Assembly: GCA_023411265.1 (NCBI GenBank)
Contig: JAEYOX010000024.1
Coordinates: 1 to 20,436, forward strand
Reading direction: 5' to 3'
Source: Bacteroidota bacterium
Lineage (GTDB): Bacteria > Bacteroidota > Bacteroidia > Flavobacteriales > Weeksellaceae
Length of the DNA: 20,436 bases
Part shown: positions 1-7,487 of the stretch, piece by piece
Layout: every line of letters starts with the position of its first letter
Numbering within the stretch: position 1 is the stretch's first letter
Position numbers and translations under genes: made by a program
Notes under the pieces: generated by a model
The model's database searches: none
What the model saw: the letters and a program-made list of their open reading frames with translations, nothing else
Told to the model about the DNA's origin: nothing

Positions 1-398
1 ATTTTTTCATAGAGTTTCTTTGCCGGATTACCGGGTTCCACGTGCAGCGCGACATTACCTTCGGTATTGTCCAAAGTCATTTCCATCAATTTTTTCCCTA
101 TGCCCTTTCCGCGGTAATCCTGATGAGTAGCGATGTACACTAGAATATTCTCCGGAATATATCCTTTCATTCCGGTAAAATTGATAATCACCGCGCCTAC
201 CATCTTCTCATCATCTTTAGCTGTCAGCAGGATTCCACCGCTTTTACCGTCTCGGTACAGCGCATAATCCAGGCACTTCTGAATATCAGTTCTGGCATCC
301 CCATATTGATCAAGATGTTGAAAAAGGAAATCTGCAATCTGCTGTTCTGTATCGGCAGAAACGTCTATGGGATTTTTGTAACAGGTATATTGTATCAT
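1..398 (-). CDS. GNAT family N-acetyltransferase (3' end beyond the window)
   Basis: The first 132 codons of an acetyltransferase are visible, reading leftward from an ATG at 398; the C-terminus lies outside the window. The acetyl-CoA pyrophosphate-binding loop of the GNAT fold is seen as Y-R-G-K-G-I-G-K at about residues 95-102, preceded by a beta-strand (ILVYIATH, 85-92) and followed by helix and the strand NVALHVEP, as expected for motif A and B. The family transfers an acetyl group from acetyl-CoA to amines of small molecules or protein N-termini; the substrate cannot be told here. It is a single gene transcribed divergently from the peroxiredoxin unit, with a possible promoter at 565-572. 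The start is favoured because the protein begins directly with the N-terminal strand (MIQYTCYKNP). Family is sure, function is not. Confidence 0.85.
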   Translation of the reverse strand, partial: MIQYTCYKNPIDVSADTEQQIADFLFQHLDQYGDARTDIQKCLDYALYRDGKSGGILLTAKDDEKMVGAVIINFTGMKGYIPENILVYIATHQDYRGKGIGKKLMEMTLDNTEGNVALHVEPGNPAKKLYEK

Positions 399-564
399 AA
401 AATAAAATTAAAAACCACACTAATGGGTAGCAATTTGGTTTGCTTAATTTTTCTGATTAAAGAACAGTAATGTAACTCAACAGTCATGGGAAAATGTCCC
501 CAAATCAAAAACAGCGAACCGATTTTTCTGAAATTTTCTGAAGTATCGCTGTGAAGTATAGAAA

Positions 565-572
565 CAAATATA
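565..572 (-). promoter_or_regulatory. Possible -7 box for the GNAT gene
   Basis: On the minus strand this reads TATATTTG, an exact match to the Bacteroidota -7 consensus TAnnTTTG. No convincing -33 TTG lies at the usual 17-23 bp upstream. It would give a leader of about 160 nt before the start at 398. Confidence 0.35.
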
Positions 573-706
573 AGGAAAATAATTAATATTATACCATGGT
601 GAGAATGCAACGGTTCGGCAAGATAGAAATATCGAAATTCTTACTGCCCTCCGGCCCTTTCAGATAATATTTAGAATAGGAGGGTCGATTTATTTCATCA
701 AACGGA

Positions 707-717
707 ATAATCATTAT
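707..717. promoter_or_regulatory. PerR-box-like inverted repeat upstream of peroxiredoxin
   Basis: ATAATCATTAT is a perfect 5-1-5 inverted repeat and equals the core of the PerR operator consensus TTATAATnATTATAA; the outer bases match poorly. It is centred roughly 65 bp upstream of the predicted transcription start of the peroxiredoxin gene. Location in front of a peroxide-reducing gene makes a peroxide-responsive regulator plausible, but AT-rich DNA yields such cores by chance. Confidence 0.35.
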
Positions 718-741
718 GATAGTTTTTATAAATTGATTAGT

Positions 742-773
742 GTTTTTTTAATAGATGAAGCTTAGTATCTTTG
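742..773 (+). promoter_or_regulatory. Promoter of the peroxiredoxin-thioredoxin unit
   Basis: TATCTTTG at 766-773 matches the Bacteroidota -7 consensus TAnnTTTG. A T-run at 742-749 lies about 16 bp upstream in the position of the -33 element. Transcription would start near 780, giving a leader of about 33 nt that ends in the A-rich sequence usual before flavobacterial start codons. Confidence 0.65.
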
Positions 774-812
774 CACTACAAAATTTGAATATTAACCTTA
801 AAAAATAAAAGT

Positions 813-1451
813 ATGTCATTAGTAGGAAGAAAATTTCCAAACATTACTGTAGATGCAATGTCTGAGATGGGCGACGATTTAAGAATCAACATTTTGGATG
901 AAGCTGTAAAAAATCAACAAAAAGTGCTTTTGTTCTGGTATCCGAAGGATTTCACTTTCGTATGCCCTACCGAATTGCACGCCTTTCAAGAAGCTTTAGG
1001 CGAATTTGAAAAGAGAAATACCAAGGTAATCGGTGCTTCATGCGATACGAACGAGGTTCATTTCGCATGGCTTAATACTGCAAAAGAGAATGGAGGAATA
1101 GAAGGTGTAACTTATCCGCTGCTTGCAGACACCCACAGACAACTTGCGAATGCACTGGGAATTGTTGATCAGGATTTCGATTATGATGAAGAAGGAAACG
1201 AACACTTCACAGGATCCAACGTTACCTATAGAGCTACATACCTTATCGACGAAACCGGAAAAATTTTCCATGAAGCCGTAAACGATATGCCACTAGGCAG
1301 AAACGTAAAAGAATTTATGCGACTTATTGATGCCTACACCCATGTTCAGAAGCACGGGGAAGTTTGCCCCGCCAATTGGGAGGAAGGCAAAGAGGCCATG
1401 AATGCGGACAGAAACTCTACCGCAGCTTATTTATCGAAACACTTAAACTAA
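813..1451 (+). CDS. 2-Cys peroxiredoxin (AhpC/Prx1 class)
   Basis: Cytoplasmic peroxidase that reduces hydrogen peroxide and organic peroxides using a cysteine pair. The peroxidatic cysteine is C51 in the signature DFTFVCPTE (46-54), with T48 as the usual active-site threonine, and the resolving cysteine is C185 in the C-terminal motif GEVCPANW, so it is a typical 2-Cys enzyme. An extra cysteine, C77, follows the second conserved strand (GASCDT). At 212 residues it is a little longer than enterobacterial AhpC, mainly by the C-terminal tail. The gene lies 7 bp before a thioredoxin-like gene that is a natural reductant for the resolving disulfide; no AhpF is present. A PerR-like box upstream suggests peroxide control. 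Family assignment is firm; partner assignment is inferred from position. Confidence 0.96.
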   Translation: MSLVGRKFPNITVDAMSEMGDDLRINILDEAVKNQQKVLLFWYPKDFTFVCPTELHAFQEALGEFEKRNTKVIGASCDTNEVHFAWLNTAKENGGIEGVTYPLLADTHRQLANALGIVDQDFDYDEEGNEHFTGSNVTYRATYLIDETGKIFHEAVNDMPLGRNVKEFMRLIDAYTHVQKHGEVCPANWEEGKEAMNADRNSTAAYLSKHLN

Positions 1452-1458
1452 GACTGAA

Positions 1459-1767
1459 ATGTATTTGGAATTAACAGAAGACACCTTACAGGAATTGGTG
1501 GCACAGCATGACAAAGTTGCAGTTCAGTACGGCGCCACTTGGTGCGGAAACTGCAGAATCATGAAGCCTAAGTTCAAGAAACTGGCTTCTGAGAATGACG
1601 ATGTGGCTTTCTACTATGTGGATGCTGAAAAACTTCCGGAAAGCCGGAAACTTGCACAAGTGGACAACCTGCCTACCTTTGCTGTTTTCAAAAACGGACA
1701 ACTTGTCAATCAAGTGCAAACCAACCAGGCGGAAAGTCTCAACACATTATTCAACGAATTGAAATAA
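1459..1767 (+). CDS. Thioredoxin family protein
   Basis: A 102-residue single-domain thioredoxin fold. The redox centre is WCGNC (W28, C29, C32), where most thioredoxins have WCGPC; the cis-proline loop is NLPTF with P72. Replacing the proline between the cysteines by asparagine usually makes the motif less reducing, which agrees with a dedicated partner role rather than a general thioredoxin. The gene follows the peroxiredoxin stop by 7 bp and is closed by a terminator at 1774-1802, so the two are co-transcribed and the protein probably reduces the peroxiredoxin. No signal peptide, so cytoplasmic. The physical partnership is inference from the operon. Confidence 0.93.
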   Translation: MYLELTEDTLQELVAQHDKVAVQYGATWCGNCRIMKPKFKKLASENDDVAFYYVDAEKLPESRKLAQVDNLPTFAVFKNGQLVNQVQTNQAESLNTLFNELK

Positions 1768-1773
1768 TCACCC

Positions 1774-1802
1774 AAGGCCTTCCCTAAACGGAGGGCCTTT
1801 TT
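1774..1802 (+). terminator. Intrinsic terminator after the thioredoxin gene
   Basis: A 10-bp stem (AAGGCCTTCC at 1774-1783 pairing with GGAGGGCCTT at 1790-1799, one G-T wobble) with a 6-nt loop is followed by a T tract to 1802. It lies between the thioredoxin gene and the small helical protein gene, so the latter may depend on read-through or its own promoter. Confidence 0.85.
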
Positions 1803-1816
1803 AAAATATTATCAGT

Positions 1817-2068
1817 ATGAAATTACCTGTAATCAGACAATTTTATCAGCAACAGAGTGCAGAGAATCTCGAGAAAGCTGTAGAAGTATTAGAAAGCTTC
1901 TGCGAATTCAGAGGAACCACTGAAGAAGACCTGAATGTAGTCGGAGAACTCATCACCAATATGCTGGGCGCAGTAGAAGTACACGCGAATGTTCAAAACG
2001 GCATGAGTGAGAAAGACGCCCTGAACGGTTTTGCCCAAAAAGTATTGGGCAGTATCGACAAGGCCTGA
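1817..2068 (+). CDS. Small conserved flavobacterial protein (DUF6952-like)
   Basis: An 83-residue acidic, almost entirely helical protein beginning MKLPVIRQFYQQQ. I recognise it as the small protein that commonly follows the peroxiredoxin and thioredoxin-like genes in Flavobacteriia, and believe it is called DUF6952, though that name is from memory. One cysteine (C29, in ESFCEFRG) is present; there is no signal peptide or membrane segment. Function is unknown; location suggests a link to peroxide defence. It is separated from the thioredoxin gene by an intrinsic terminator only about 14 bp upstream of its start, and is followed by another terminator at 2092-2122. Confidence 0.8.
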   Translation: MKLPVIRQFYQQQSAENLEKAVEVLESFCEFRGTTEEDLNVVGELITNMLGAVEVHANVQNGMSEKDALNGFAQKVLGSIDKA

Positions 2069-2091
2069 AGCTGAATTTTATAAAAAACAAG

Positions 2092-2122
2092 AACGCTGTC
2101 CTATGAAGAACAGCGTTTTTTT
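2092..2122. terminator. Bidirectional terminator between convergent genes
   Basis: Stem AACGCTGT (2092-2099) with ACAGCGTT (2110-2117), a 10-nt loop and a run of T to 2122; an A-rich tract on the left flank could serve the opposite strand. It sits between the convergent small helical protein gene and the acyl-CoA reductase gene, whose stop is at 2141. Confidence 0.85.
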
Positions 2123-2140
2123 ATTAGAGCCGATTAAAAC

Positions 2141-3172
2141 TTATATCAGTTCCAAAAAACGCATGGTGTCGGTTTTATCTGCATAATCGGTAAGAGATGG
2201 TTTCTGGGTTTCCCCAAAATTTACTGATTCCAAACCTGCTTCCGGCATTGCCACTACGCATTGAATGTTTTCAGCATTTTGTTCAAGGAAATTCTGCACT
2301 TCCCGCAGATCTCTGTACCGCAAAAAATACAAGACCGAAAGCGGACTGAATAACTGAGTTTCTTCCTTCATCATCACAAAATTATTGTCCCAGAATTTCT
2401 CCTGATTAAGGAGATAAATCGCTTTGTGATAATCGTAGTTATTGGCGTAACTGTGATGGTTGATAATCTCGCCGAAAGCCGTAAAACTCCCGAAGATTCT
2501 ATCGAGAGAAAAATCATCTGGAATTAGCAACTGGGTCACATTTCTGCAACCCATTCCGAAATACCGGAATACATCTTCTCCCAACGATTGCAGTTCTTCG
2601 TCGGTTTCATGACCGCTGAGAACCGCCACGGAGGTTCTGTTTTTGCGGATAATGCGCTGAGTATCTTTAAAGTAATATTCAAGATAGCGGGCAGTATTGT
2701 TGCTGCCCGTCGCAATCACCGCATCATAATCCTGCAGTTTTTCTACCAGTTCGTAGGTAATATTTCCTCCGGAATAAAAGTTCCAGTATTTTAAAATAAA
2801 AGGCAGGAGTTGCCGGTCTTTGGAAGACATTTTGATCATCGGGATATTTCCACTGAGAATAACTGAAAGTACATCATGAAAACCGACCAGCGGAATGTTT
2901 CCGGCCAGAATAAGGCCTACTTTTTTGGGTGTTTTTGCTGTTCTGTAGTCGCTGAGCCATGTTTTAAGATGATCTTCCGTGAGAAGTTCGGTCCATTGTC
3001 GCAATGCGAACTTCAGATTTTCCTGAGTGAACCACGGATTTTCCTGTTGTGCTCTCATAAGCACAGCTTGAAACTCTTCCTGCAAGTCGGTTTCGGCATC
3101 AATTTTCAATAAACTTTGTATTTCCTGAAAGACTTTTATCAGCCCTGAGATTTGTTTGTCGGTGTCCATCAT
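2141..3172 (-). CDS. Acyl-CoA reductase (LuxC-like)
   Basis: Aldehyde-dehydrogenase-fold protein of the LuxC/acyl-CoA reductase family, which makes fatty aldehydes from acyl-CoA using NADPH. The signature is GMGCRNVTQL with the nucleophilic C209 (numbered from the ATG at 3172); the central region GLILAGNIPLVGFHDVL and the glycine-containing turn ATGSNNTARY fit the cofactor-binding part. It has 343 residues, a normal length for the short Bacteroidota form. An upstream TTG would add three residues, but the double ATG at 3172/3169 is preferred. It has its own promoter at 3217-3224. In flavobacterial genomes I recall this gene next to a ferredoxin-serC block; here the repair operon separates the two. 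The physiological substrate is not known. Confidence 0.88.
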   Translation of the reverse strand: MMDTDKQISGLIKVFQEIQSLLKIDAETDLQEEFQAVLMRAQQENPWFTQENLKFALRQWTELLTEDHLKTWLSDYRTAKTPKKVGLILAGNIPLVGFHDVLSVILSGNIPMIKMSSKDRQLLPFILKYWNFYSGGNITYELVEKLQDYDAVIATGSNNTARYLEYYFKDTQRIIRKNRTSVAVLSGHETDEELQSLGEDVFRYFGMGCRNVTQLLIPDDFSLDRIFGSFTAFGEIINHHSYANNYDYHKAIYLLNQEKFWDNNFVMMKEETQLFSPLSVLYFLRYRDLREVQNFLEQNAENIQCVVAMPEAGLESVNFGETQKPSLTDYADKTDTMRFLELI

Positions 3173-3216
3173 CCTTTTCAATTACGGAAGACGGCACGCC
3201 TTCCTGTTTTTCGATG

Positions 3217-3224
3217 CAAAGGTA
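3217..3224 (-). promoter_or_regulatory. -7 box of the acyl-CoA reductase gene
   Basis: On the minus strand the sequence is TACCTTTG followed by C, an exact TAnnTTTG match, about 45 bp upstream of the ATG at 3172. A T-rich segment (GATTTTTATCC) lies about 20 bp further upstream in place of a -33 element. Confidence 0.65.
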
Positions 3225-3405
3225 CAGTTTTTTGGAGTGGATAAAAATCACGAATAAACCTGACTAATAGTTTAGGCGACTGATAATATCATACAGAAAA
3301 TGACGGGGTATGAATTTGCTTGGTGAATATTGAAAACATCACAGAATTTAGGCTATGTCACATCGTGGGGTGAGGGACAGCGCCTGAGCAGAAGAAATCC
3401 TAATC

Positions 3406-5856
3406 TTACACAGTCTTCATTGCTTCTAATCTTAATTTTTTGATGCGCGCATCCAGATCTTCACTGGAAAGGGTGGAGCGAAGACTATCCACTTTTATAG
3501 GGAAACTGAGCGGCGTGAATGCGGTGGCTTTTTTCAAAATAATTTTTGACTGCGAAATTCTGTGAAACGCTGAACGTAAACGCAACTCTTCCAATTGCTG
3601 ATTAAACACCTCAGTATAGGACTGCCGTACCAAAAAATGATCCGGATGATATTGTTCCAAAACATTGAAGATGAGTCCGGCAGAGGCTTGCAGCGACTTA
3701 TTATTGCGCTGTTTTCCATACAGATTTTGCAGCACCAAACCGGAAACCACCGCAATATCTCGAAATTTTCTTCTGGCCATTTCAGTAGCATTGATACTTG
3801 AGATCACATCACGCATCAGATTTTCTTCAGACAGGATTTCTTTCAAGCTTTCGTGATTAATCGGAATTTCCGAATCGCTGAACAGTTCAAAACCATAATC
3901 ATTCATAGCCATAGAAAACGAAATAGGGGATAATTTTGAAATCCGAAAAGCAATAAGAGCCGCCATCACTTCATGGATGAGCCGCCCTTCAAAAGGATAC
4001 ATAAACAGGTGAAACCCCTGCCGGTTTTCAATCATTTCCACCAGAAACTCATCTTCTCTGGGGATATGGGAACGATCATTCTGACGAATCAAAAGTGGAT
4101 GCAGAAATTGCAGTTCCTTCTCTGTACCTTTTGGATTTAAAGAATCTGAAAGTTTTTTACGGAGAAAATGCCCTAAATCCGAACTCAGCGGCAATCTTCC
4201 GCCCAAATAACTGGGTACTTTTGCTTTTCCTTTCGAAGCACGGACATACACTGTCATCTCTTTAATCATGGCCACTTCCAGCACTCTTCCGGCCAAAATA
4301 AATTTATCCTCTTTATTCAATCGGGAAATAAAATATTCCTCAATCATTCCGATATATCCACCCGAAAGAAATTTCACTTTCAGCATCGCATCGCTGACGA
4401 TAACGCCAAGATTCATACGGTGAAGCATCGCTATTTTCCTTGAAGTAACACGATAAAGTCCTTTTTCATCTATCACCACTTTATGAAATTCCTCATAGTT
4501 TTTCAGTGCTCCTCCGCCGATGGTCAGAAATTCCAGAATTTCATTAAATTCAGACTCCAGCATCGCACTGAAAGCAAAAGTCTTTTTTACAATATTGAAC
4601 ATTTCTTCTTTTGTAAATCCTTCTCCAACAGCGATAGTAACCAAGAACTGATTCAACACGTCAAAGCTTAAAAGCAGTGGTTCACGTTTTTCAATTACAT
4701 TTTGTTTTACAGCCTCTTTTAAAGCTGCGACTTCTATCAATTCCAAAGAATGAGTCGGAACACAATAAATTTTGGAGGTTTCAAAAGGCGAATGTCCGCT
4801 TCTCCCGGCGCGTTGCAGAAAGCGCGCTACTCCTTTTAAAGAACCAACCTGAATGACGGTATCCACCGGCTTGAAGTCCACGCCTAAATCCAGGGAGGAA
4901 GTAGAAACTACCGCTTTTAATTTGCCTGAACTCAAATTTTCTTCAATCCAGATCCGGAGATGGGCATCAATGGAGCTGTGATGAATGGCTATCTGCCCGG
5001 CTAAATCAGGATGAGCGTCCAGCAACAACTGATACCAATATTCACTCTGGCTTCTGGTATTGGTAAAAATAATGGTTGACTTTGACTGTTCGATCACCGG
5101 AATTACTTTTTCTGCCATTTTCGCTCCAAGATGTCCTGCCCAGGGAAGCACTTCCACCTCATCCGGAAACACGGAAATAATCTCGGTCCTTTTCCGTTCT
5201 TTAGCAATAACTTTGGTTTTCTTTCCGGGAAATGGTAACAGAACTTCCATTGCTTCATCCAGATTTCCGATGGTTGCCGTTATTCCCCAAATTTTCAGTT
5301 TCGGAAGTTGGTTTTTAAGATAGCTAAGCGCCAGTTCCGTCATTACGCCGCGTTTGTTTCCTAATAGTTCATGCCATTCATCAACAGCGATGCACGAAAG
5401 ATGTTTAAAGAAACTGGAATTGTTTTTCTGCGCCAGAAGAAGATGCAAACTTTCGGGAGTTACCAAAAGAATATCTGGCATATTCCGGGTTTGCTGCTGA
5501 CGGATTTTAATGTCGGTATCGCCGTTTCTGACCCCCACGGTCCAGTCGAGGCCGATCTCGTGGATAGCTTCAGTAATGGCTTTGGCAATATCTTTCGCGA
5601 GGGATCGCAAAGGCGTTATCCATAATAATTTTAACCCTTTAGAATATTGCTCCGGATGATTCATAAAATGGATGACCTGCGCCAGAAAAACAGAGTACGT
5701 TTTCCCGAATCCTGTGGGTGCGATAACCATTCCGCTGTACCCATTTTCAAATTTTTCCCAGGTTTTGTACTGAAAACCAAACGGGCTGTTTCCTTTTCCC
5801 TGCATCCAGTTTCGGACGATCCGGTACCCTTCTGTTGTCTCAAATTTGTTTTTCAT
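3406..5856 (-). CDS. Ligase-associated DNA damage response DExH helicase (Lhr-Core type)
   Basis: ATP-dependent 3'-5' DNA translocase/helicase of the Lhr-Core family, acting in DNA repair. Numbered from the ATG at 5856 (816 residues): Walker A APTGFGKT 46-53, DExH box DEWH 159-162, motif III GITATIGN 191-198, second RecA domain with STSSLDLGVD, and motif VI QRAGRSGH 348-355, followed by the winged-helix and Lhr-specific C-terminal region. An ATG at 5904 would add 16 residues and overlap the ligase gene by 29 bp; I prefer 5856 because the added residues look like out-of-frame ligase sequence and the shorter start leaves a 19-bp gap. It is the last gene of the exonuclease-ligase-helicase operon. 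The metallophosphoesterase gene that usually follows is absent. Confidence 0.94.
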   Translation of the reverse strand: MKNKFETTEGYRIVRNWMQGKGNSPFGFQYKTWEKFENGYSGMVIAPTGFGKTYSVFLAQVIHFMNHPEQYSKGLKLLWITPLRSLAKDIAKAITEAIHEIGLDWTVGVRNGDTDIKIRQQQTRNMPDILLVTPESLHLLLAQKNNSSFFKHLSCIAVDEWHELLGNKRGVMTELALSYLKNQLPKLKIWGITATIGNLDEAMEVLLPFPGKKTKVIAKERKRTEIISVFPDEVEVLPWAGHLGAKMAEKVIPVIEQSKSTIIFTNTRSQSEYWYQLLLDAHPDLAGQIAIHHSSIDAHLRIWIEENLSSGKLKAVVSTSSLDLGVDFKPVDTVIQVGSLKGVARFLQRAGRSGHSPFETSKIYCVPTHSLELIEVAALKEAVKQNVIEKREPLLLSFDVLNQFLVTIAVGEGFTKEEMFNIVKKTFAFSAMLESEFNEILEFLTIGGGALKNYEEFHKVVIDEKGLYRVTSRKIAMLHRMNLGVIVSDAMLKVKFLSGGYIGMIEEYFISRLNKEDKFILAGRVLEVAMIKEMTVYVRASKGKAKVPSYLGGRLPLSSDLGHFLRKKLSDSLNPKGTEKELQFLHPLLIRQNDRSHIPREDEFLVEMIENRQGFHLFMYPFEGRLIHEVMAALIAFRISKLSPISFSMAMNDYGFELFSDSEIPINHESLKEILSEENLMRDVISSINATEMARRKFRDIAVVSGLVLQNLYGKQRNNKSLQASAGLIFNVLEQYHPDHFLVRQSYTEVFNQQLEELRLRSAFHRISQSKIILKKATAFTPLSFPIKVDSLRSTLSSEDLDARIKKLRLEAMKTV

Positions 5857-5875
5857 AAAATCAGAAGTTCTAAGA

Positions 5876-7459
5876 TCAGTCGGTAATAAATTTTTTAAGA
5901 TCATCCAAACGATCTATTTCTTCGGCAGTTTTATCTCTCCGCCAGCGTACAATCCTGGGAAATCTCAATGCTACACCGCTTTTATGTCTTTTGCTGTAGC
6001 TTATTCCTTCAAAGGCAATTTCAAAAACGAGTTCCGGTTTCACCGTTCTTACAGGTCCGAATTTTTCCAGCGCATTTTTGTTTACGAACCGGCTTACCTC
6101 CATTATTTCTTTATCTGTTAATCCTGAATAGGCTTTGGCAATCGTCACCAAACGGTCTTCATCTTTTACCGCAAAAGTATAATCGGTGTAAAACCCGCTT
6201 CTTCTGCCACTTCCTTTTTGCGCATAGATAAGAACTGTATCGATGGTAAAAGGATTTATTTTCCATTTCCACCAATCGCCTCTTTTTCGGCCTGCGTGAT
6301 ATACCGAATTGCGGTGTTTCAGCATCAGACCTTCTGCATTGATTTCTCTCGCGTTATTCCGGAGTTCATCCAGTTTTTCCCAATGATCAGCAGTTATTTT
6401 TTGCGATAAAATAATATGTGAAGGCAAGTTCAGTTCGAGCCAGTTTTCTAATTTTTTTCTTCTTTCTTGAAGGGGTTTTTGCCGGAGGTCCTCATATTCC
6501 ATTTCGAGAAGATCGTACACGATACATTTAACAGGAATTTCTTCAAGCATCTTTTTTGAAATCGTTTTTCTGTTCAGCCTTTTCTGAAGTTCGCTGAAAT
6601 TCAAAATCTTATCCTCTTTCCAGGCAATAATTTCCCCGTCGATCACAAAGTTGCCTTCACATTTTTTCAAAGATTCCACCAATTCCGGGAACTGATCTGT
6701 AACCAGTTCTTCACCCCTCGACCAGATGAAAATTTCATCATTTCTTTTAATGAACTGACCGCGAATTCCGTCCCATTTGTACTCAATCTGCCATTCTTCC
6801 GGATCTCCAAGTTCTTTCGGATTTTTTTCAAGCGGATGAGCCAGACAGAAAGGATAAGGTTTGGAGTCGTCCGGATTGTCAATATCACCCTGAATCAATT
6901 CTGCAAATGAATAATGACCGGGATCCCAATTTCCCATAATGGAGTGCATAAGAGCAGCAGGTTCCTGTTCGGTAAATTTGGCCAAAGCATTCACCAATGT
7001 TTTATGAGATACCCCTATTCTGAAACTTCCGCCTATTAATTTATTGAAAATAAATCTTTCCGTGACATCCAGTCCGTCCCAGGTGCGAAGAATAAACTCC
7101 TTTTTTTCAGTTTCTGTTTTATTTTTCAATGTTATGATATCGAACATCCATTGTGATAAGGTTTTATCAATCTGAAACTTGGGCGGAGGAAGCAACAGCG
7201 AAATGGTTTCTCCCAAATCGCCCACTGCACTGTAACATTCCACAAACAGCCAATACGGAAGTCCGGTAATTTCCAGAGTCCATTCTTTCAAAAGATTAGT
7301 ACCTACGGTCCGCTTTGGTCTTTTGCCTGTGAACAACGCAATAAACCATAATTTATCCTGATCCGCAGCAGTTTCCAAGTATCTGATAATAGCTTCCAGT
7401 TTCGCATTGGTTTTATTGGTGCTTTCCAGTTGTTTTATTAATTCGGCAAAATCTTTCAT
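5876..7459 (-). CDS. ATP-dependent DNA ligase (cisplatin damage response / LigB-type)
   Basis: Joins nicked DNA through an enzyme-AMP intermediate. The adenylation motif I is EYKWDG with nucleophilic K228; further motifs are SRGEE (248-252), FVIDGEI motif III (271-277), AEGLMLK motif IV (375-381), DWWKWK motif V (395-400), and the OB-fold with RFPRIVRW near the C-terminus. An N-terminal DNA-binding domain of about 200 residues precedes the catalytic core, as in the ligases of the ligase-associated repair cluster; at 527 residues it has the usual length. No polymerase or nuclease domain is fused, so it is not LigD. It lies 28 bp after the exonuclease gene and just before the helicase gene, in one operon. 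The specific role in crosslink or oxidative damage repair is inferred from the family. Confidence 0.95.
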   Translation of the reverse strand: MKDFAELIKQLESTNKTNAKLEAIIRYLETAADQDKLWFIALFTGKRPKRTVGTNLLKEWTLEITGLPYWLFVECYSAVGDLGETISLLLPPPKFQIDKTLSQWMFDIITLKNKTETEKKEFILRTWDGLDVTERFIFNKLIGGSFRIGVSHKTLVNALAKFTEQEPAALMHSIMGNWDPGHYSFAELIQGDIDNPDDSKPYPFCLAHPLEKNPKELGDPEEWQIEYKWDGIRGQFIKRNDEIFIWSRGEELVTDQFPELVESLKKCEGNFVIDGEIIAWKEDKILNFSELQKRLNRKTISKKMLEEIPVKCIVYDLLEMEYEDLRQKPLQERRKKLENWLELNLPSHIILSQKITADHWEKLDELRNNAREINAEGLMLKHRNSVYHAGRKRGDWWKWKINPFTIDTVLIYAQKGSGRRSGFYTDYTFAVKDEDRLVTIAKAYSGLTDKEIMEVSRFVNKNALEKFGPVRTVKPELVFEIAFEGISYSKRHKSGVALRFPRIVRWRRDKTAEEIDRLDDLKKFITD

Positions 7460-7487
7460 TCAATTCGAGTTAAAGGGGATAGTATTT

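Larger units (their letters stand above)
399..812. other. Intergenic region between divergent GNAT and peroxiredoxin genes
   Basis: This 414-bp stretch holds no convincing gene. A minus-strand reading frame at 395-610 exists but has no homology I recognise and overlaps the GNAT start. Regulatory content: a -7 box for the GNAT gene at 565-572, a PerR-like inverted repeat at 707-717, and the peroxiredoxin promoter at 766-773. A weak six-base inverted repeat (CCCTCC near 649, GGAGGG near 679) is also present with no clear role. Confidence 0.6.

Noticed and set aside
395..610. Minus-strand 71-residue reading frame upstream of the GNAT gene
   Set aside because: It covers the GNAT leader and start, has no recognisable domain, and is explained by AT-rich DNA.
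3182..3405. Possible remnant of pdeM after the helicase gene
   Set aside because: Reading the minus strand in all frames shows no phosphoesterase motifs (GDxH, GNHD-like) and many stops; only the acyl-CoA reductase promoter is evident.
5876..7459. DNA ligase considered as LigD (end joining)
   Set aside because: No polymerase or phosphoesterase domain and no ku gene in the window; the neighbours are those of the ligase-associated repair cluster.
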